From Luedemannella flava (lineage in GTDB: Bacteria; Actinomycetota; Actinomycetes; Mycobacteriales; Micromonosporaceae): 64,000 bases of DNA. The stretch covers positions 124,001 through 188,000 of the forward strand of contig NZ_BAAALT010000003.1 in NCBI RefSeq assembly GCF_039528515.1, read 5' to 3'. The position numbers and the translations under genes are program-made. Numbering within the stretch: the stretch's first letter is position 1; every line of letters starts with the position of its first letter. Shown here piece by piece: positions 17,159 through 25,571 of this stretch. The notes beneath the pieces are model-generated. The model was not told the DNA's origin. It made no database searches and saw only the letters and a program-made list of their open reading frames with translations.

Positions 17159-17188
17159 ATGACTGGACTCTTCCGTGTTGGCTGCTAG
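17159..17188 (+). promoter_or_regulatory. Nine-codon ORF with a good ribosome-binding site before the MFS gene
   Basis: ATG 17159, preceded by GGGGGA (17146-17151), encodes MTGLFRVGC and stops at TAG 17186-17188, inside the beginning of the MFS frame. The MFS start (GTG 17175) has no ribosome-binding site of its own. It may serve translational coupling or attenuation, or be chance. Confidence 0.3.
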
Positions 17189-18554
17189 CGGACCCGATAC
17201 GGCGGAAATTCGGCAGCAACACGTCGTGCGGTTCGTTGCCGGTCGCGGCCTCGCCGCACTGGCTGACCAGTTCCTGTTGTTCGCGATCCCGCTGCTGGTC
17301 TACAAGACCACGGGCAGCGTCGCCGCGAGCGGCCTGGTCTTCCTGATCGAATGGTTGCCCCGCGTCCTGTTCGTGCCCGTCGCGGGGGTGCTCGCCGACC
17401 GGATCGACGGCTACAAGCTCTACGTCGGCGCCGACAGCGTCCGCGCCCTGCTCGCCATGGGGGCCTTCGCGGCCGTCCAGGCGTGGCCCGGCGCGAGCGT
17501 GGTGACGCTGAGCATCCTGGCCGCGTCGATGTCGCTCGCCAGCGCCCAGGCGTACATCGCGATGGAGACGACGCTGCCCCGCTTCGTGCCGCCGGAGCAC
17601 ATGGTGCGCGCCCAGTCCGTCATCCAAGGCACCGAGCAGGCCAGCACGGTGCTCGGGCCGGCCGTCGCGGCGGCGGGTGCCGCGCTGCTCGGCACCGTCG
17701 ACCTGCTGCTGGCCACGGGCGTGCTGTTCGCGCTGACGACAGTCAACGTGGTCACGCTGCGGTCCACCCTGCGCCGGGCGGTGACCAACGAGGAGCCGAC
17801 GAGCCTGCGCAGCGTCGTCGCCGGGGTGGCCGAGGGGGCGCGGACGCTGTTCAAGCTCCCCGCCATGGTCGGCCTCGTCGGGTTGACCATGATGGTGAAC
17901 CTGATGGTCGGTGTCGGCATGGCCACCAGCGCCGCCATCACCACGGGCACGTTCGGCAAGTCGGACGGGTTCTTCGCGGTGCTGTCCTTCGCCGAGGGCC
18001 TGCTGTCGCTGCTCATCTTCTTCGTGATCCCGAAGCTGTCGCAGCACGTCACGTCGCTGGTCGCCATCCTCGGCGCCTTCGTCGTCATCTGCCTGGGCGG
18101 GCTGACGATCGGTCAGGCGTCCTCGTTCGGGCAGTTCGTCATCGGGTACGTGCTGCTGATCGGCACGGTCGGCGTGCTGAACGTCTTCATCCGGGCCGAG
18201 CGGATCAAGCGGATCCCCCGCGAACATCTCGGCAAGACCATCGGCCTCATCGTCCTGCTGAACCAGGCCTCGCTGCCGGTCTCCGGTCTCGTCGTCGCGA
18301 CCTTCGCCAAGGCGCACGGCGCGCAGGCGGTGATGACCGGCTCGGTGGTCGGGGCCGTCCTCGTCGCCGCATCCCTCCTTCCGCTCGTCCTAAAACTGAG
18401 GTACTCCGATGCGCATTTTGATCCTTCACCGCATCACCGACGACATCGTCCGGTACGCGGACGGCATCGACTTCACGGCTCACGACGTGACGTTTATCGG
18501 TACACCCGAACGGATGGCGACGCTGCCGCCGCACCTGCCGGGAACCCGGATTGA
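17175..18554 (+). CDS. MFS transporter of the cluster
   Basis: 459 residues in the open frame, with about ten to twelve hydrophobic helices between residues 20 and 400 and a conserved-looking VAGVLADRIDGYK loop between helices 2 and 3. It is the probable product exporter. The frame runs 146 bp into the next gene, and the last 50 residues (Arg/His-rich) look like out-of-frame translation. In the +1 frame, TAA (18391) and TGA (18397) stand just before the next gene's ribosome-binding site, so the ancestral stop was probably there and a small indel shifted the end. Alternatively the long overlap is genuine. The start at GTG 17175 is the best in-frame choice but has weak support. Confidence 0.85.
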   Translation: MLAASGPDTAEIRQQHVVRFVAGRGLAALADQFLLFAIPLLVYKTTGSVAASGLVFLIEWLPRVLFVPVAGVLADRIDGYKLYVGADSVRALLAMGAFAAVQAWPGASVVTLSILAASMSLASAQAYIAMETTLPRFVPPEHMVRAQSVIQGTEQASTVLGPAVAAAGAALLGTVDLLLATGVLFALTTVNVVTLRSTLRRAVTNEEPTSLRSVVAGVAEGARTLFKLPAMVGLVGLTMMVNLMVGVGMATSAAITTGTFGKSDGFFAVLSFAEGLLSLLIFFVIPKLSQHVTSLVAILGAFVVICLGGLTIGQASSFGQFVIGYVLLIGTVGVLNVFIRAERIKRIPREHLGKTIGLIVLLNQASLPVSGLVVATFAKAHGAQAVMTGSVVGAVLVAASLLPLVLKLRYSDAHFDPSPHHRRHRPVRGRHRLHGSRRDVYRYTRTDGDAAAAPAGNPD

Positions 18555-19617
18555 GCGACCCGGCATCGACGCGACGGAGACCGAGGTCATCGCGGCCATG
18601 GCCGGCCGGCCCCGGCCGGACCTGGTCATCGCGCAGTCGGAGTTCGACCTGATCGCGGCCGCCCGGGTCCGGGAGGCGCTGAACGTGCCCGGCCCCTGGG
18701 AGGCCGACGTGCTCCCCGTGCGCGACAAGGTCGTCATGAAGGACGCCGCCGCGCGCGCCGGCCTGCGCGTACCCCGGTACCTGTCCCTTCCGGCCGCCCT
18801 CGCCGGGGCGGAGGTCCCGTGGCAGGGCCGCACGGTCCTCAAGCCGCTCGACGGCGCCTCCAGCCTGGGCGTCGCCACGTTCGACACGGTCGCGGAAGCG
18901 CTCGCCGGCCTGCCCGCCGGCGCGGACCCCGACGGCTTCGAGGTCGAGGAGTTTATCGACGGCGCGATCATCCACGTGGACGGCCTGGCCGTCGACGGCG
19001 TCCCGGTGGTTGTCCAGGCCAGCCGCTACGTCGGCACCCTCCTCGGGTACGCCCAGGGCAGCCCGGCCGGTTCGGTGCAGATCGACACCCCGCCGTCGCT
19101 GGTGGAGTGGACCACCGACTGCCTGCGCGCGGTCGGCATCACCACCAGCCTGTTCCACCTGGAGGGGTTCGAGACGCCCGACGGCCCGGTGTTCCTCGAG
19201 GTGGCCGCCCGGTTCGGCGGCGCGGGCGTCGCCGAGTCGTTCGAGCTGGCCACCGGTGTGCACATGCCGTCGGTGCAGCTGCGCGCCCTGTCGGAGGCCG
19301 GCGCGGCGAAGTTCGACGTCCGCGACTGCGGCCCGGACGCCCGCTACGGCTGGTTCGTCTGGCCCGGTCACCTGCTCGGCGACAAGTTCTGCGAGATCAC
19401 GGGCACGGACCGGTTCCGGGACGACCCGCGCGTGTACCGCTGGGTCGAGCGTGCCGCCGACGAACCGGTCAGCCAGACGCTCAGCTACGCCGACTACGAC
19501 GTGCCGATCGCCGGCATCGTCGGCCCGGCCCCAACGGAGGAGCTCGACCGGTTCCTGCGCGAGATGTTCGCCGCCGTCACGGTGACCGCGGCGGGGAAGG
19601 CGGCCACCGATGTCTGA
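18409..19617 (+). CDS. ATP-grasp ligase 2
   Basis: 402 residues; MRILILHRITDD begins a Rossmann-like N domain. ATP-grasp elements follow: LKPLDGASSLGV (about 145), EVEEFIDGAIIHVDG (about 180) and the metal-binding VFLEVAARFGG (about 265). Members of this group (carbamoyl phosphate synthase L-chain-like amino acid ligases) couple ATP to amide-bond formation. The start has GAGG 10 nt upstream and overlaps the MFS reading frame by 146 bp. It overlaps ligase 3 by 8 nt. It probably adds a second residue or caps the product (inference). Confidence 0.87.
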   Translation: MRILILHRITDDIVRYADGIDFTAHDVTFIGTPERMATLPPHLPGTRIERPGIDATETEVIAAMAGRPRPDLVIAQSEFDLIAAARVREALNVPGPWEADVLPVRDKVVMKDAAARAGLRVPRYLSLPAALAGAEVPWQGRTVLKPLDGASSLGVATFDTVAEALAGLPAGADPDGFEVEEFIDGAIIHVDGLAVDGVPVVVQASRYVGTLLGYAQGSPAGSVQIDTPPSLVEWTTDCLRAVGITTSLFHLEGFETPDGPVFLEVAARFGGAGVAESFELATGVHMPSVQLRALSEAGAAKFDVRDCGPDARYGWFVWPGHLLGDKFCEITGTDRFRDDPRVYRWVERAADEPVSQTLSYADYDVPIAGIVGPAPTEELDRFLREMFAAVTVTAAGKAATDV

Positions 19618-20782
19618 GCTGCTGATGGTCGGGGTCGGCTTCATGGGCCAGCCGTACCTGGCCGCCGCGCGGCGGCTGGGCCTGCGCGTCGTCGCCGTCG
19701 AGGGCGCCGCCCGCGCGGCCCACACCGGCACCCTCGTCGACGACCTCCACGTGAGCCCCGGCCCGCACGACGAGCAGTGGGCGCAGGCCGCCTGGGCCGC
19801 CGCCGCGGCCGGCAAGCCCACCGGCGTCGTCGCCTTCACCGAGGCCAACGTGCTCGGGGCGGCGCTCCTGCAGGACGGCCTCGGCCTGTCGGGGCCTTCG
19901 CTGCACGCGGCGACCATCTCCCGCAACAAGGCGCTGCAGCGCGGCATCTTCGCGACCGCCGGCATCCGGCAGCCGGAGTACCTGATGGTCGATCGGCTCG
20001 AGGCGGCGCGCGACTGGGCGGCCGCGCGGTTCCCGGTGGTGGTGAAGCCGCTGTCGGCGGCCGGCAGCGAGGGCGTCGAGCTGGTCGCGGACGCGGACGC
20101 CTTCGACGAGGCCGTCGTCCGGCGCGAGACCGGGCCGTTGCTGGTGGAGACCGCCGTAGACGGACCGGAGTACAGCTGGGAGGCGCTGGTCCACGAGGGC
20201 CGGGTGTGGCTGACCAACCTGACCGCCAAGGAGACGACCGACCCGCCGTACTTCGTCGAGGTGGCGCACCGCACGGGCGTCGAGCTCGGTGCCGAGGTGG
20301 ACGACTTCTGCACCGCGGTCCTGACCGCGCTCGGCATGCGGACGGGGATCGTGCACCTGGAGTTCCGGATGGCGGCCGACGGGCCGACGCTCATGGAGGT
20401 CGCCGTCCGCACGCCGGGGGACTACCTCATGGACCTGCTCGGCCTCACGTACGGGGTGGACTGGTTCGAGATGGTCGTCCGGCTCGCGACGGGGCTGCCG
20501 TTGCCGTCCGCGCCGGCCGGCCCGGTCGCCTACGCCGCCAGCTACCTGCCGGTGGCGCCGACCGGGCTCCTGGTCGGGTTCGAGGGCCTGGCCGAGATCG
20601 AGGCGCACCCGGCGTTCGTGTCGGCGGGCTGGTGGAAGAACCCCGGCGACGTCGTCGCGCCGACCACCTGGAGCGCCGACCGGGCCGGCTACGTCATCGT
20701 CTCGGCCGAGACGCCGCAACTGCGTGACGAGGCGCTGGAGTTCGTCCGCCGCACGCTGGTCATCCGTACCCGCCCGGAGTAA
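19610..20782 (+). CDS. ATP-grasp ligase 3
   Basis: 390 residues. An N-terminal nucleotide-like fold (MVGVGFMGQPYLAAAR) is followed by ATP-grasp signatures: FPVVVKPLSAAGSEGVEL (about 140), VETAVDGPEYSWEAL (about 180) and MEVAVRTPGDY (about 265), where PGD replaces the usual GGG-type loop. It is similar to BL00235/BacD-like ligases. It is the last gene of the plus-strand cluster and converges with the response regulator after 7 bp. Having three ATP-grasp enzymes in one operon suggests several amide bonds in the product. Confidence 0.87.
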   Translation: MSELLMVGVGFMGQPYLAAARRLGLRVVAVEGAARAAHTGTLVDDLHVSPGPHDEQWAQAAWAAAAAGKPTGVVAFTEANVLGAALLQDGLGLSGPSLHAATISRNKALQRGIFATAGIRQPEYLMVDRLEAARDWAAARFPVVVKPLSAAGSEGVELVADADAFDEAVVRRETGPLLVETAVDGPEYSWEALVHEGRVWLTNLTAKETTDPPYFVEVAHRTGVELGAEVDDFCTAVLTALGMRTGIVHLEFRMAADGPTLMEVAVRTPGDYLMDLLGLTYGVDWFEMVVRLATGLPLPSAPAGPVAYAASYLPVAPTGLLVGFEGLAEIEAHPAFVSAGWWKNPGDVVAPTTWSADRAGYVIVSAETPQLRDEALEFVRRTLVIRTRPE

Positions 20783-20789
20783 CGGTGCC

Positions 20790-21455
20790 TCACGCCTCGC
20801 CGGGGCTCACCAGACCCGTCTCGTACGCCAGCACGACCGCCTGGGCCCGGTCGCGCAACGACAGTTTGGCGAAGATCCGGGCCACGTGGGTCTTCACCGT
20901 CGCCTCGCTCAGCGTCAGCCGCCGGGCCAGCTCGGTGTTGGACAGCCCACGACCCAGCAGCGTGAGGACCTCCAGCTCCCGCGGCGTCAACGCGGCCAGC
21001 TCCCGGTGCGTCGCGGCAGGGGCGTCGGGTTCGTCGGCGGCGAACCGTTCCACCAGCCGTCGGGTGATCGAGGGCGACAGCAGCGCGTCACCCGTGCCGA
21101 CCAGCCGCACGGCCGCCGCGAGATGGTCGGCGGTGACGTCCTTGAGCAGGAAGCCGCTCGCGCCGATGGCGAGCGCGGCGTAGACGTACCGGTCGAGGTC
21201 GAACGTGGTGAGCATGAGCACCCGGCAGTGCGGGTCGTGGTCGAGGATCCGCCGGGTCGCCTCCAGGCCGTCCATCGTCGGCATGCGGATGTCCATGAGT
21301 ACGACGTCGGGCCGCAGCCGCCCCGCCGCCGCGACCGCCTCGGCCCCGTCGCCGGCCTCGCCGACGACGTCGATGCCCCGCATCGTCAGGATGAGGCGGA
21401 ACCCGGCCCGGATCAGCTCCTGGTCGTCGACGATGAGAACCCTCGGCTCGGTCAT
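20790..21455 (-). CDS. LuxR-type (NarL) response regulator
   Basis: 221 residues: an N-terminal receiver with phospho-acceptor Asp in VVLMDIRMP (about 54) and a C-terminal LuxR helix-turn-helix (LTPRELEVLTLLGRGLSNTELA). Overlapping start/stop (ATGA) with the sensor kinase gene shows they form one two-component system. It probably controls the divergent ABC transporter genes at 22408-25487, the usual arrangement for such pairs in actinomycetes. A role in regulating the neighbouring biosynthetic cluster is possible. Confidence 0.93.
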   Translation of the reverse strand: MTEPRVLIVDDQELIRAGFRLILTMRGIDVVGEAGDGAEAVAAAGRLRPDVVLMDIRMPTMDGLEATRRILDHDPHCRVLMLTTFDLDRYVYAALAIGASGFLLKDVTADHLAAAVRLVGTGDALLSPSITRRLVERFAADEPDAPAATHRELAALTPRELEVLTLLGRGLSNTELARRLTLSEATVKTHVARIFAKLSLRDRAQAVVLAYETGLVSPGEA

Positions 21456-22270
21456 CGCGGGTCCACCGGGATGCGGGCGCGGACCCGGTACCCGCCGCCG
21501 AGCCGGCGGCGCCCGTCGAGGTCGCCGACGTAGACGCCGACCCGCTGGCGCAGCCCGAGCAGGCCGCGCCCGGCGCCGTCACCGGGCTGCGGCCGGGCAC
21601 CGCCGGTCAGCACACTGGGTCCGGTGTTGAGCACCTCGATCCGCAGGGTGCGCTCGGCGTAACGGATGGTCACCTCGGCCGAGCCGCCGGCGCCGTGCTT
21701 GAGCGCGTTCGTCAGCGCCTCCTGGATGATGCGGTACGCGGTGACGTCCACCCCGCTGGGCAGCGGGCGTGGTTCGCCCGAGATGCGCACCTCCACCGGC
21801 AGGCCGGCGAATGCGATCCGGTCGATAAGCGGGGTGAGCCGGCTCAGGCTGGGCTGCGGCGTGAGCCCGCCGGCGTCGCCGTCATCGTCCCCGTCAGCGG
21901 GCGGGGCCAGCACGCCGAGGAGATGGCGCAGCTCGGTCATGGTGGCGCGGCCGGCGCCCTCGACGGCGGCCAGCGCGGCCGCGGCCTCCTCGGGCATGGT
22001 GGCGAGCACCTCGCGCGCCGCCGACGCCTGGACGATCATGAGGCTGACGTTGTGGCTGACGATATCGTGCAGTTCGCGGGCGATCCGGGCGCGTTCCGCG
22101 TCGACGGCCGTACGTGCGGCGCTCTCCCGCTCGCGTTCGAGCAGCCAGCCACGCTCCTCCAGCGCGCGGCGGTGCCGACGCCGGGCGCGCGCGTACGCCA
22201 CGGCGAGCCCTGCGGCGACCGCGCAGGCCACCGCGAGCGCGCCGCCCAGCCATACCGTCGCGGATCCCAC
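21452..22270 (-). CDS. DesK-type sensor histidine kinase with a minimal input domain
   Basis: 272 residues from GTG 22270, chosen because GAGGG lies upstream (the frame stays open to GTG 22291). There is a single hydrophobic helix (about 5-27), then the HisKA_3 box with the phospho-His in ELHDIVSHNVS, and a HATPase_c domain (EALTNALKHG; GRGLLGLRQR). Most relatives have four or more membrane helices, so this kinase probably senses through the membrane or through the partner ABC transporter rather than by an extracellular domain (inference). Confidence 0.9.
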   Translation of the reverse strand: MGSATVWLGGALAVACAVAAGLAVAYARARRRHRRALEERGWLLERERESAARTAVDAERARIARELHDIVSHNVSLMIVQASAAREVLATMPEEAAAALAAVEGAGRATMTELRHLLGVLAPPADGDDDGDAGGLTPQPSLSRLTPLIDRIAFAGLPVEVRISGEPRPLPSGVDVTAYRIIQEALTNALKHGAGGSAEVTIRYAERTLRIEVLNTGPSVLTGGARPQPGDGAGRGLLGLRQRVGVYVGDLDGRRRLGGGYRVRARIPVDPR

Positions 22271-22407
22271 GCGCCTACCCTCGCAGATCACGCCCGGACC
22301 GGCGTCATGCCCGGGGTGCAGTCGCGTACATCCCGAGGATGACGTCGCGCCGAGGTTGCATCCACCGGCCGATGCGCCGCAGGTCAGAGCGCCCGTAGCG
22401 TGCTGGC

Positions 22408-23127
22408 ATGACCTCAGACACCTGCGTCGTGCGGCTCGATGACGTGCGCAAGGAGTACCGCGACACGGTCGCGCTGGACGGCGTGTCCCTCGAGATCCAC
22501 ACGGGCGAGGCGGTGGCCGTGATGGGCCCGTCCGGGTGCGGGAAGTCCACCCTGCTGAACATGATCGCCGGGCTGGACCGGCCGACGGCCGGGTCCGTAC
22601 GCGTCCACGGGGAGGACCTGGGACGGCTCAACGAGTCCCGGCTGGCCCTGTTCCGCCGGCACCGCATCGGCATGATCTTCCAATTCTTCAACCTGCTCGA
22701 CGACCTGCCCGCGCTGGACAACGTGGCGCTCGCGGCCCAGCTGACCGGCACCGCCGCCGCGCCCGCCCGCCGGCGCGCGCTCGAACTGCTCGACGAGCTG
22801 GGCATCGCCGACCGCCGAGACACCTACCCGGCCGCGCTGAGCGGCGGCGAGCGGCAGCGCGTCGCCGTCGCGCGGGCGCTGATGAACCGGCCCGCCCTGC
22901 TGCTGGCGGACGAGCCGACCGGCGCGCTGGACAGCAGGGCGGGCGAGCAGGTGATGGACCTGCTGCTCGACCTCAACCAGATCGGACAGACGCTGCTCAT
23001 CGTCACCCACGACGAGCGGCTCGCCACCCGGTGCGCGAGCCGGGTGGTCGACCTGGCCGACGGCCGGATCGTGCGCGAGCGGGCCATCAACCCGGAGGTT
23101 CCCGTGGGCGCGGGGGACCGGGCGTGA
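22408..23127 (+). CDS. ABC transporter ATP-binding protein (LolD/MacB type)
   Basis: 239 residues. Walker A GPSGCGKST (about 38), Q-loop, signature LSGGERQR (about 147), Walker B LLLADEPTGALD and the switch His in VTHDERLA. It powers the FtsX-like permease whose gene overlaps by 4 nt (GTGA). Such pairs move no substrate across a pore but drive extraction of lipids, lipoproteins or membrane-active peptides; resistance to antimicrobial compounds is a common role. It is divergent from the two-component genes. Confidence 0.94.
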   Translation: MTSDTCVVRLDDVRKEYRDTVALDGVSLEIHTGEAVAVMGPSGCGKSTLLNMIAGLDRPTAGSVRVHGEDLGRLNESRLALFRRHRIGMIFQFFNLLDDLPALDNVALAAQLTGTAAAPARRRALELLDELGIADRRDTYPAALSGGERQRVAVARALMNRPALLLADEPTGALDSRAGEQVMDLLLDLNQIGQTLLIVTHDERLATRCASRVVDLADGRIVRERAINPEVPVGAGDRA

Positions 23128-25487
23128 GGGCCGTCTGGCGGGCGGCCCGGGCGGCGGTGCGCCGGCGCCGGCTGCAGACGTTCGTCGTCGGCCTGGTCGT
23201 CCTGCTCTCCACCACGACGATCATGGTCGCCCTTGTCCTGCTCGACGCCTCGTCCGCGCCGTTCGAGCGGGCCTTCGCCGCCCAGAGCGGCCCGCACGCC
23301 GTCGCGGTCTTCGACGCCGCGAAGGTCGACGGCGTCGACCTGGCCGCCCGGCGGACCGGGGTCGCCGCGGCGGCCGGGCCGTTCCGGCTGGCCCGACTCC
23401 AGAGCGGACAGGGCGAGCTGTTCGGCCCGCGCCGCCCGCTGACCGTCGTGGGCCGCGCCGATCCCGGCGGGCCGGTCGACCAGCTGGATCTGTGGCAGGG
23501 CCGCTGGCCCACCGGACCCGGCGAGGTGGTGCTCAACCAACCTCCGGACGCGAACGGTCCGCCACGGGTCACCGAACTCACCCTCGGCGGTCGGACGTTC
23601 ACGGTGGTGGGCAGCGCGTTCAGCCTCAGCCAGACGGCCGACGCCTGGGTCACCCCCGACCAGGTCGCGGCCCTGAACCCCACCGGCGTGCAGATGCTCT
23701 ACCGGTTCGCCGGCGACGTGTCGACGAGGGCGGCGATCGACGCCGACGTCGCGGCGGTCACCAGCGGCCTGCCGGCCGGGGCGCTCGTCGCCGCCCGGCC
23801 GTACCTCGCCGTGAAGGAGGAACTCGCCGAGGACATCGACGTGTTCGTGCCGCTGCTCGCCACGTTCGGCGTACTCGGGCTGGTGGTCTCGGTCGTCATC
23901 GTCGGCAACGTGGTCAGCGGCGCGGTCGTCTCCGGGTTCCGGCACATCGGGGTGCTCAAGGCGCTCGGGTACACGCCCCGTCAGGTCGTGGCGGTATACC
24001 TCATCATGGTCCTGGTGCCCGCCGTCGTCGGCTGCGTCGTCGGCACCATCCTCGGCGTGCTCGCCGCGCAGCCGCTGCTCACCGAAGGGTTCGAAGGGAT
24101 GGGCCTCGGCGGCGGCATCGGCGCGGCCCCGTGGGCGGTCGCCGTCGGGCTGCTCGCCGTGCCGGCCCTCGTCGCGCTGACCGCGTTCGTGCCGGCAGTC
24201 CGGGCGTACCGGCTGTCGGCGGCCGAAGCGATCAGCGCCGGCAGCGCCCCCCGTACCGGCCACGGCGTGCGCGTGCAGCGGCGACTCGCCGGCGCCCGGC
24301 TGCCCCGCGCCGTCAGCCTCGGGCTCGGGCTGCCCTTCGCGCGGCCGGGCCGCACCGCCTTCACGATCGCCGCCGTGCTGCTGGGCGTCACCACGGTGAC
24401 GTTCGCGACCGGGCTCACCGACACGTTGAACCGCCTGACCGACATCGACAACCGCGTCTCCGGGCAGATCGGCGTCGCGCCCTCCGACGGCACCAGCCGG
24501 GTGGGCGGCCCCGGCCAACCGCCGCCTCCGGACGCTGTGCCGCAGACCACCAGCCGGACCGACGCCCAGGTGGAGCAGCTCCTGCGCGACCTGCCGGGCG
24601 CCGCCCGGGTGGCCCCTATCCTGGGGCTGCTGGTGCCGGTCCTCGGGCATACGCAACCGGTCCCCGTGACCTTCGTGCGCGGGGACATCGCCGCGATGGG
24701 CTACCAGGATCTGTTGACCTCCGGCCGCTGGATGGCCGATCCCGACGAGACCGTGGTGCCCACGGAGGTCCTGCTCTCGCTCGGGCTCGACGTCGGCGAC
24801 CGGCTCACGCTGGACCTCGACGGCCGGCGCACGGAACTCACGATCGTCGGCGAGACGATCGACGGCGCGCCCGTCGGGTCGCCGGCCGCCTTCGTCGACT
24901 GGCAGGTCCTCACCGCGCTGAGCCCGGACCGCGTCGTCGCGCCCGCGGAGGTGTACTACCAGGTCCAGCTCGTCGACGGTGCCGACGTGACCGCGTACAT
25001 CAAGGCTGTCCGGGCGGCCGACCCCGCGCTCGACGCGTTCGACCGGTCGAGGGTGAGCGACTTCGCGGTGATCGTGCTGAGCTTCTCGACGGTGCTGGCG
25101 CTGCTGTTGTCGACGGTCGCAGCGTTGGGCGTGTTCAACACGGTGGTGCTCAACGTCCATGAGCGCCGGCGCGACCTCGGCATGCTCAAGTCCATCGGCA
25201 TGACCCCGCGCCAGGTGGTGACCATGGTGCTGACCTCGATGGCGCTGCTGGGCATGGTCGGCGGCGCGCTCGGCATTCCACTGGGGATGCTCGCGCACGG
25301 TCGCATCATCCCGGCCACCGCGGCCGCGGCCCGGTCCAGCATCCCGGCCGCGGCCCTGGACGTGTGGCACGCGCCGACGTTGGCGCTGCTCGCCCTGGCC
25401 GGCCTCGTCATCGCGCTCCTGGGTGCCCTGGTGCCCGCACGGCGCGCGGCCCGTTTGCGGATCGCTGAGGTGCTCCACAACGAGTAG
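23124..25487 (+). CDS. FtsX-like ABC transporter permease
   Basis: 787 residues from GTG 23124. A helix at about 20-40 is followed by a large extracytoplasmic domain (about 50-240), a first FtsX block of three helices (about 245-370), another helix near 410 with a second extracellular domain, and a C-terminal FtsX block (about 640-780) containing the NVHERRRDLGMLKSIGM coupling region. This duplicated two-domain form is typical of actinobacterial peptide-resistance and lipoprotein-type transporters. Its partner is the ATPase encoded immediately upstream. Confidence 0.92.
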   Translation: MRAVWRAARAAVRRRRLQTFVVGLVVLLSTTTIMVALVLLDASSAPFERAFAAQSGPHAVAVFDAAKVDGVDLAARRTGVAAAAGPFRLARLQSGQGELFGPRRPLTVVGRADPGGPVDQLDLWQGRWPTGPGEVVLNQPPDANGPPRVTELTLGGRTFTVVGSAFSLSQTADAWVTPDQVAALNPTGVQMLYRFAGDVSTRAAIDADVAAVTSGLPAGALVAARPYLAVKEELAEDIDVFVPLLATFGVLGLVVSVVIVGNVVSGAVVSGFRHIGVLKALGYTPRQVVAVYLIMVLVPAVVGCVVGTILGVLAAQPLLTEGFEGMGLGGGIGAAPWAVAVGLLAVPALVALTAFVPAVRAYRLSAAEAISAGSAPRTGHGVRVQRRLAGARLPRAVSLGLGLPFARPGRTAFTIAAVLLGVTTVTFATGLTDTLNRLTDIDNRVSGQIGVAPSDGTSRVGGPGQPPPPDAVPQTTSRTDAQVEQLLRDLPGAARVAPILGLLVPVLGHTQPVPVTFVRGDIAAMGYQDLLTSGRWMADPDETVVPTEVLLSLGLDVGDRLTLDLDGRRTELTIVGETIDGAPVGSPAAFVDWQVLTALSPDRVVAPAEVYYQVQLVDGADVTAYIKAVRAADPALDAFDRSRVSDFAVIVLSFSTVLALLLSTVAALGVFNTVVLNVHERRRDLGMLKSIGMTPRQVVTMVLTSMALLGMVGGALGIPLGMLAHGRIIPATAAAARSSIPAAALDVWHAPTLALLALAGLVIALLGALVPARRAARLRIAEVLHNE

Positions 25488-25571
25488 CGCTCACCTGATG
25501 GTGCGCACCGTCCCCGGCGGCCCTGTTCGCGGGCCGCCGGGGTACCGTCCCGGTCGACTTGGGGGGTACGG

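Noticed and set aside
17159..17188. The nonapeptide MTGLFRVGC as a ribosomal precursor of the cluster product
   Set aside because: Too short to carry a leader plus core and in a normal leader-peptide position; kept only as a possible coupling ORF.
22824..25478. 884-codon minus-strand open frame opposite the ABC genes
   Set aside because: A mirror frame of the FtsX permease gene with low-complexity composition and no recognisable motif.
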